NCBI GenBank assembly: GCA_025936205.1
Contig: JAICTU010000019.1
Span: 1-37,416 of the forward strand
Length of the DNA stretch: 37,416 bases
From: Polyangiaceae bacterium
Lineage (GTDB): Bacteria > Myxococcota > Polyangia > Polyangiales > Polyangiaceae
Direction of reading: 5' to 3'
Positions 33,058 through 37,416 of the stretch are shown here, piece after piece. A program made the position numbers and the translations under genes. Positions within the stretch are counted from its first letter, which is position 1. The number at the start of each line of letters is the position of its first letter. The notes under the pieces were generated by a model. It was not told the origin of the DNA. It worked only from the letters and a program-made list of their open reading frames with translations, and ran no database searches.

Positions 33058-33879
33058 TCAGAGCGCCGGGCTCGGCTCCACTCGAAATTCGTCGACGTAG
33101 ATATCTTCGCCCGCGGGCGGCCCTTCGATGTACACGGCGAAGTCCTGCAGCGTGCAGGTCGGGGCCACGAACGAGCCCGAGTACGCTTGCCAGTAGTTCT
33201 GCGCCGCGCTGAGACTGATGACATCGGCGAAGGTGCTGCTCGTCTCACCGGTGCACAGGGCCTTGGTGGTGATCTTCACCAACTGGTCGGTGTGCGACGT
33301 GCGCAGCCAGGCCGTGACCCGATACGTCTCGCCCGGGTTGACGATGCCCTTCAACAAGTAGAGCGGTCCCGCCCAGGCATCGCCTCGGTTGGACGCGCGC
33401 AGGCAATAGCTGCCAGCGTAGGGTCCCTGCTCCTGCCAGCCGAGCGCCACCGAGCCGAACGTACCCCAGTTGCTCACTCCCGCCTCGAAGCCGGGATCGA
33501 TCACCAGGTTTGTGTCGGGCCCGGCATCGTCGCGCGGTCCGCTGACGCTACCCGCGCCGCCCACGCCACCGGTACCCCCAGCGCCACCGACCCCGCCGGT
33601 GCCGCCGGCGCTGCTGCCGGAAGCACCCGCCACCGCGCTCGAGCCCGCGCCACCGCTCGCACCGGGCTCCGCGCCCGTTGCACCGCCAGCCCCACCGTCG
33701 CCGCCCGCGCCGGCCGCATCCGCGCCAGCAGAGCCGAAGGGAGCCCCGGCGTCCGCCTCGATGCCACCGTTCAGGTGACCGAAGTCCTGGAGCGAGCAGG
33801 CGACGCCCAGCGCACAAGCGCCCAGCCGTAGCCAGCCCCGCGCAGACGAGGCCTTCGCTGCGGTGCCAGCGTGATCCAT
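33058..33879 (-). CDS. CBM4/9-like carbohydrate-binding lipoprotein (second of three)
   Basis: The 273-residue product has a signal peptide with lipobox ending LGVAC, a long Gly/Ala/Ser linker, and one CBM4/9-like module: NLVIDPGFEAGVSNWG at the start and FAVYIEGPPAGEDIYVDEF at the end. Like the other two, it has paired Cys near KALCTGE and PTCTLQ. The start at 33879 is chosen for the signal peptide. It is convergent with the PEGA gene at 32061 and divergent from the binding-protein-like sensor at 33999. The sugar bound is unknown. Confidence 0.82.
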   Translation of the reverse strand: MDHAGTAAKASSARGWLRLGACALGVACSLQDFGHLNGGIEADAGAPFGSAGADAAGAGGDGGAGGATGAEPGASGGAGSSAVAGASGSSAGGTGGVGGAGGTGGVGGAGSVSGPRDDAGPDTNLVIDPGFEAGVSNWGTFGSVALGWQEQGPYAGSYCLRASNRGDAWAGPLYLLKGIVNPGETYRVTAWLRTSHTDQLVKITTKALCTGETSSTFADVISLSAAQNYWQAYSGSFVAPTCTLQDFAVYIEGPPAGEDIYVDEFRVEPSPAL

Positions 33880-33998
33880 TGCAACGAACGAGAACGACAC
33901 GCGCGCCAGTGGCTTGAGTGTGACTCGTGCCACCAGCCGGCGACAGGCCGGGCGGCACAGTTCACGAAGAGCCACGGGCCGTGAGGCGAGCGCGCGAG

Positions 33999-35867
33999 AT
34001 GACCGTACCGTTCTCGGACCACCGCTCCCGCAGCAGCAGGTGGGTTCAGGGAGTACAGTTCTTGACCGCGCGTGCCCGGCGCCGGATCGCCTTCGTCACC
34101 GACAGCTTGTTCGGCGCCTATCAGAGCGAGCTGCGCAAGGCCTTCGAGCGCGCGGCGCTGCGCCGTGGACTGGACGTCGTGACCCTGATCGGTCGCGGGC
34201 TGGGCCACGCCGATCCGGCGGAGCGCGCCCAGAACGTGCTCTACGACTGGCTCACCCCCGAGTCCGTGGACGGAGCCGTGCTGCTGTCGAGCACGCTCAT
34301 GAACTTCCTCGGCAGCGGCCCGCTCGAAGGTTTGATCGCGCGACTCGGCACGATGCCGAAGGTCAGCATCGGCGCCACGCTGCAGCGCGTGCCCTCGATC
34401 ACTGTCGACAACCGCGCCGGCATGCGCGCGGCGGTGGATCACCTGATCGAGGCACACGGCTGCCGGCGCATGGGCTACCTCGCAGGCCCGAGCGACAACC
34501 CCGAGTGCCGCGCGCGGCTGGAGGGCTATCGCTACGCGCTCGAGGCGCACTTCCTGCCCTACGATTCCCGGCTGGTCGAGCACAGCGCCTTCACCATCGA
34601 CGGCGGCAGCCAGGCCATGCACAAGCTGCTGGAGCGCGGCCGCGTGTTCGACGCGATCGTCGCCGCCAGCGACGCCCTGGCCGTCGGCGCGTTGCAGGTG
34701 CTGAACGCGCGCCGCCTGCCGGTGCCCGAGCGCATGCGCGTGATCGCCTTCGACGACAGCCCGGTCGCCGTCTCCGCGCTGCTCTCGAGCGTGGCACAGC
34801 CCTTCAACCAGCTCGCGCTGCACGCGCTCGACGCGCTGGAAGGCGCCATGGCGGGCCGCTCGGTGCGAGAAATCGCCTTCTGGCCCCGGCTCGCCCTGCG
34901 CGACTCGTGCGGTTGCGGGGACACCGATCTGCAGACGCAGCTGCCGGCGCTCGGCAAAGGGCAAAAGCTCGGCGAGTACCTGGCCGCGCAACGCACGGCG
35001 CTCGGCGAGCGCTTGCAGGAGCTCAACGCGGCCTGCTTCGACTGGTGGTCCACGCGCGCCGAGCGCCTGCTGCTGGGGGTGGAAGCGGCGGTCGCGGGCG
35101 ACGAGCGCGAGTTCTCGCTCACGCTCGATCAGCTGGTGGCGGAGGCATTTGAGGACGGCGTGCCGGTGGAGCAGATCGGGCGCAGCCTGGCGCGTCTGCA
35201 GCGCCACCTGCAGAGCGCGCCGGAGATGCGCGCGCTGGGCGCGGTGTGGAGCCGCGCGCTCGCACAACTGACCTCTGCGCTGGGCAAGATGGAACGCAAG
35301 CACCGCATGGAGTCCGTCGCGCGTGCTGCCGCGCTGCGCGACGCGGCGCTCGGCTTGTGGGGTGTGAAGCGCGAGCGCCAGCTCGCCGAGAGACTCGCGG
35401 AGGCGCTCCAACGCATGCGGCTCGAGCCCGCCTACCTGGGGCTGCTGAGCGGGCCCCAGCGCGACCGCATGATGCCTTGCTTGCAGATCGACGCCTCCGG
35501 CGCCCTGCGCTGGGACGGACCGAGCTACCCCGTGCAACAGCTGCTGCCCGAAGGTTTTCCCGGCGTCGATCTGCCGTCTACCCTGCTGGTCAGCGTCGTC
35601 AACTTCGGCCCGCACGTGAGCGGCATCTGGGCCTGCAACGGCCGCGCGGACGTGTTTGCCTTCGAGCAGCTGCGCACCGAGATCAGCGCCGTCCTGCAGC
35701 TGCTCGCCCTGCGGCGCGCGCTGGAGCTCGATCCGGCCGCGGTACCCGCGCCGCAGCGCGCGTGGGAGCCGACACCCAGGCCCAGGCCCGACGCGCCCCC
35801 CCGAGCAAGCCAGCCAGGCGACGATCCGGCAGGGAGCTCGAGCCGAACGTCCCGAAAAGGACCGTGA
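33999..35867 (+). CDS. LacI-type sugar-binding fold without DNA-binding domain, GAF-like C-terminus
   Basis: The 622-residue product opens directly into a periplasmic-binding-protein-like fold of the LacI/GalR kind (about 28-301): RRIAFVTDSLFGAYQSEL, DGAVLLSS, the SITVDNRAGMRAAVDHLIE strand, ASDALAVGALQVL and VIAFDDSPVA. It ends in DSCGC, which in related proteins joins the binding fold to an output module. No helix-turn-helix precedes it and no signal peptide is present, so it is probably cytoplasmic. The region about 310-622 is helical, then GAF-like, ending in QLRTEISAVLQLLALRRALE; no GGDEF or kinase motif is seen. It may sense a sugar and signal by protein contact. A start 24 codons earlier (33927) is possible. 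Confidence 0.75.
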   Translation: MTVPFSDHRSRSSRWVQGVQFLTARARRRIAFVTDSLFGAYQSELRKAFERAALRRGLDVVTLIGRGLGHADPAERAQNVLYDWLTPESVDGAVLLSSTLMNFLGSGPLEGLIARLGTMPKVSIGATLQRVPSITVDNRAGMRAAVDHLIEAHGCRRMGYLAGPSDNPECRARLEGYRYALEAHFLPYDSRLVEHSAFTIDGGSQAMHKLLERGRVFDAIVAASDALAVGALQVLNARRLPVPERMRVIAFDDSPVAVSALLSSVAQPFNQLALHALDALEGAMAGRSVREIAFWPRLALRDSCGCGDTDLQTQLPALGKGQKLGEYLAAQRTALGERLQELNAACFDWWSTRAERLLLGVEAAVAGDEREFSLTLDQLVAEAFEDGVPVEQIGRSLARLQRHLQSAPEMRALGAVWSRALAQLTSALGKMERKHRMESVARAAALRDAALGLWGVKRERQLAERLAEALQRMRLEPAYLGLLSGPQRDRMMPCLQIDASGALRWDGPSYPVQQLLPEGFPGVDLPSTLLVSVVNFGPHVSGIWACNGRADVFAFEQLRTEISAVLQLLALRRALELDPAAVPAPQRAWEPTPRPRPDAPPRASQPGDDPAGSSSRTSRKGP

Positions 35868-35913
35868 AGGACCCGGAATTAACTCGAGCCCACGAGCGCC
35901 GTTCGTTGGAACG

Positions 35914-36585
35914 ATGCGGTCCATCCCGCGAATTGCCGCCGCATTGCTGCTGACGACCGTGCTGTGCGGCTGCTCGCTGATGGACTTCGACGGCCTCGCG
36001 TCGGGCCAGGAAGGGCTCGGAGGGGCCGGCGGGCTGGGCCTCGACAATGGCGGCGGCGGAACCAGCGGCGACGCGGACGCGGGCATGGCCGGGAGCAGCG
36101 CGGGCACGGCCGGCAGTGGGCCTGTGGCTCCCACCAACTTGATCGCCAACCCCGGCTTCGAAGAGATCCCGTCGCGCTGGATCGCGGTGGGGGGCTGCAA
36201 CCTGGCGCTGTCCTCCGACAGCCCGCACACGGGCAACTCCTGCCTGTTGATCTCCAATCGCACCGAAAACTGGCAGGGCCCCGGCTACGATCTGACGTTC
36301 TCGCTGAAGCCCAACGCGTCGTATCGAGCCACGATCTGGGCGCGCGTCGCGGACGGCTCTCAACCGATGCAACTCACCTACAAGCATCGCTGTGAGGACG
36401 AGACCGAGGACACGTTTGTGCCATTTAGCCTCTCGACCCGGGTCTCGACGGACTGGACCGAGCTCAGCGCTTCTTTGGTGGTGGCAGATTGCAAGGCGGT
36501 GCAGTCGGTGATCTACGTCGAGGGCCCGGCGGCGGACGCCGAGTTCTACATCGACGACACCAGTGTCGTGCTCGAAGCGCTCTGA
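35914..36585 (+). CDS. CBM4/9-like carbohydrate-binding lipoprotein (third of three)
   Basis: The 223-residue product has a lipoprotein signal (TVLCGC, Cys20), a short Gly-rich linker and one CBM4/9-like module: NLIANPGFEEIP opens it and VIYVEGPAADAEFYIDDTS closes it. Cys residues near KHRCEDE and ADCKAV match those in the other two CBM lipoproteins. The start at 35914 begins the signal. It lies 46 bases after the LacI-type protein on the same strand and may be co-transcribed. A terminator hairpin follows. Confidence 0.82.
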   Translation: MRSIPRIAAALLLTTVLCGCSLMDFDGLASGQEGLGGAGGLGLDNGGGGTSGDADAGMAGSSAGTAGSGPVAPTNLIANPGFEEIPSRWIAVGGCNLALSSDSPHTGNSCLLISNRTENWQGPGYDLTFSLKPNASYRATIWARVADGSQPMQLTYKHRCEDETEDTFVPFSLSTRVSTDWTELSASLVVADCKAVQSVIYVEGPAADAEFYIDDTSVVLEAL

Positions 36586-36619
36586 TGATTTTTCGGGAAC
36601 TGGTTTGCGAAGCTGTTCA

Positions 36620-36639
36620 AGAGCTGACGGCTCAGCTCT
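36620..36639. terminator. Bidirectional hairpin terminator
   Basis: AGAGCTGA and TCAGCTCT form an 8-bp stem with a CGGC loop, and a pyrimidine tract (CTTCTTCCTC) follows on the plus strand. It stands between the convergent CBM and TerB-like genes and includes the latter's stop codon. Confidence 0.6.
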
Positions 36640-37039
36640 CTTCTTCCTCGTTCAAGAAGGCGTTGGCCTCGGCATTCAGAGAGAGCTGCCGCACGATCCA
36701 GTCCTCCATCTCCAGCAGCCGGAGCTCGGGAACACCAAAGCCCGCCGCCACCGTCTCCAGCAGCTCCATCTCCTGGGGATGCGGCTCGCCATCGGCGTAG
36801 GCGAGCGTCAGCAGCTCCATCAGCACGGCCACGCGCGACGCCTTGCTCGAAAACGTGGCGAGCACCTCCTGGCGCGGCGGGGTCGGGGGCAGGTCGGCGA
36901 CCGGAATCCCCAGCTCCAGCGCCATCAGCCGCAATACCCCGGCTTCGTTGGGCTGTTCCCGGGCGTCAGCGGCGATCAGTTGCTTGGCCAGCCCCACAAA
37001 GGCACGCCGCTCTTCCGGGTTCAGGTGAAACAAGAACAT
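36632..37039 (-). CDS. TerB-like domain protein
   Basis: The 135-residue all-helical product has the pattern of the TerB/DjlA-N fold: acidic helices with LTLAYADGEPHPQEMELLET, in which the A-DG-xxx-E motif binds a metal in characterised members, then GFGVPELRLLEME. TerB-like proteins are cytoplasmic and linked to tellurite or envelope stress; the specific role here is unknown. GGGAG lies seven bases before the ATG at 37039, deciding the start. A short basic stretch upstream in the same frame is excluded. Confidence 0.65.
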   Translation of the reverse strand: MFLFHLNPEERRAFVGLAKQLIAADAREQPNEAGVLRLMALELGIPVADLPPTPPRQEVLATFSSKASRVAVLMELLTLAYADGEPHPQEMELLETVAAGFGVPELRLLEMEDWIVRQLSLNAEANAFLNEEEES

Positions 37040-37077
37040 GCGAGGTCTCCCAGTGCGCACTACGGCGCATCCGGGCG

Positions 37078-37416
37078 TCACTTCAGCACGCTGTCCACTG
37101 CACTCTTGGCCACGTCCTCCAGGGCGCGCTGATACCCGGACAGGAAGAACATGAACGTGCGCTCCCTCCAGCGGCTCTGCGTGTATGTGAAGGCGTCGGC
37201 CTCGCTGTCGACGACCAGGGCGTCGCCGCTGCCCAGCACGAGCGAGCCGCCGATCTGCAAATTGTAGCCCTTCTGACGCAGGCCTACACTCGCGCTGACC
37301 CCGAAACGATCCACGTCGGGCCAGGCATAGGTATTGGAGGGCCCGTCGATGGGTGGCGCGGCGGAAAAGTCGGTGAATACCCCCGCCGACCAGGGCACGA
37401 TGTCCGCGATCGAGCC
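37078..37416 (-). CDS. Outer-membrane barrel-like protein, C-terminal part (runs off the window)
   Basis: Only the last 112 codons are visible; the reading frame continues through the right edge, so the N-terminus is missing. The fragment has alternating strand segments (SAGVFTDFSA, RFGVSASVGLRQ, NLQIGGSLVLGSG), in the style of an outer-membrane transport or FadL-like barrel, but the family is not certain. It ends in a helical stretch rather than Phe, which is unusual for a barrel. It is upstream of the TerB-like gene with a 38-base gap, probably in one operon. Confidence 0.5.
   Translation of the reverse strand, partial: GSIADIVPWSAGVFTDFSAAPPIDGPSNTYAWPDVDRFGVSASVGLRQKGYNLQIGGSLVLGSGDALVVDSEADAFTYTQSRWRERTFMFFLSGYQRALEDVAKSAVDSVLK

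Noticed and set aside
33540..33720. Repetitive GC-rich stretch as a CRISPR or tandem array
   Set aside because: It encodes the Gly/Ala/Ser linker of the lipoprotein gene at 33058; units are irregular and have no spacers.
33771..36263. Very long open frame on the minus strand opposite the LacI-type and CBM genes
   Set aside because: It is Arg/His/Ala-rich, has no start signal or domain, and mirrors genes with clear folds and signal peptides on the plus strand.

Overview
This window looks like a piece of a large, high-GC chromosome from a predatory or polysaccharide-degrading myxobacterium, probably order Polyangiales (Sorangium-like). The evidence is in the sequence: many surface lipoproteins with long Gly/Ser/Ala linkers, two membrane-anchored Ser/Thr protein kinases, a DUF1592/DUF1552 pair, PEGA/TPR membrane proteins, and a protein with a MYXO-CTERM-type C-terminal tail. 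No RNA gene, insertion sequence or CRISPR array is visible. Family assignments come from reading translated sequence by eye, without a database search.

Layout. (1) 1-4.4 kb: an outer-membrane protein and a flagellar hook protein FlgE on the minus strand, then an O-methyltransferase that overlaps the tail of a convergent CvfB-like S1 RNA-binding protein. (2) 4.4-8.5 kb: a GNAT acyltransferase followed by a 65-residue peptide with a textbook double-glycine leader, a TorF/Gcw_chp-like porin, a remnant of a protein-kinase N-terminus, and an AlkD-type DNA glycosylase. (3) 8.6-11.7 kb: a minus-strand operon encoding a membrane-anchored DUF4388 protein, a TPR membrane protein and a lipoprotein. (4) 11.8-16.2 kb: a LamG lipoprotein, a glucuronoyl esterase (CE15) gene with an apparent frameshift, and an SGNH esterase lipoprotein. 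(5) 16.3-19.8 kb: a second minus-strand set, kinase then TPR/PEGA protein then lipoprotein, the last two resembling the pair in (3). (6) 19.9-24.2 kb: a half-size GDT1 transporter, then the overlapping genes DUF1592, DUF1552 and a lipoprotein. (7) 24.3-27.4 kb: an S41 peptidase and the MYXO-CTERM lipoprotein. (8) 27.7-36.6 kb: a pectate lyase, three CBM4/9-like lipoproteins, a PEGA-bearing kinase, another PEGA membrane protein and a sugar-sensor-like protein without a DNA-binding domain. (9) The right edge holds a TerB-like protein and a partial outer-membrane protein.

Working together: the CE15 and SGNH esterases, pectate lyase, LamG and CBM lipoproteins suggest binding and deacylation or cleavage of plant cell-wall polysaccharide at the cell surface. 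The kinases, PEGA/TPR proteins and LacI-type binding protein could be the sensing layer for this, but that is inference from neighbourhood. The most unusual locus is the acyltransferase plus double-glycine peptide at 4.9-6.2 kb, a candidate secreted-peptide (RiPP or bacteriocin-like) unit with no transporter in view.
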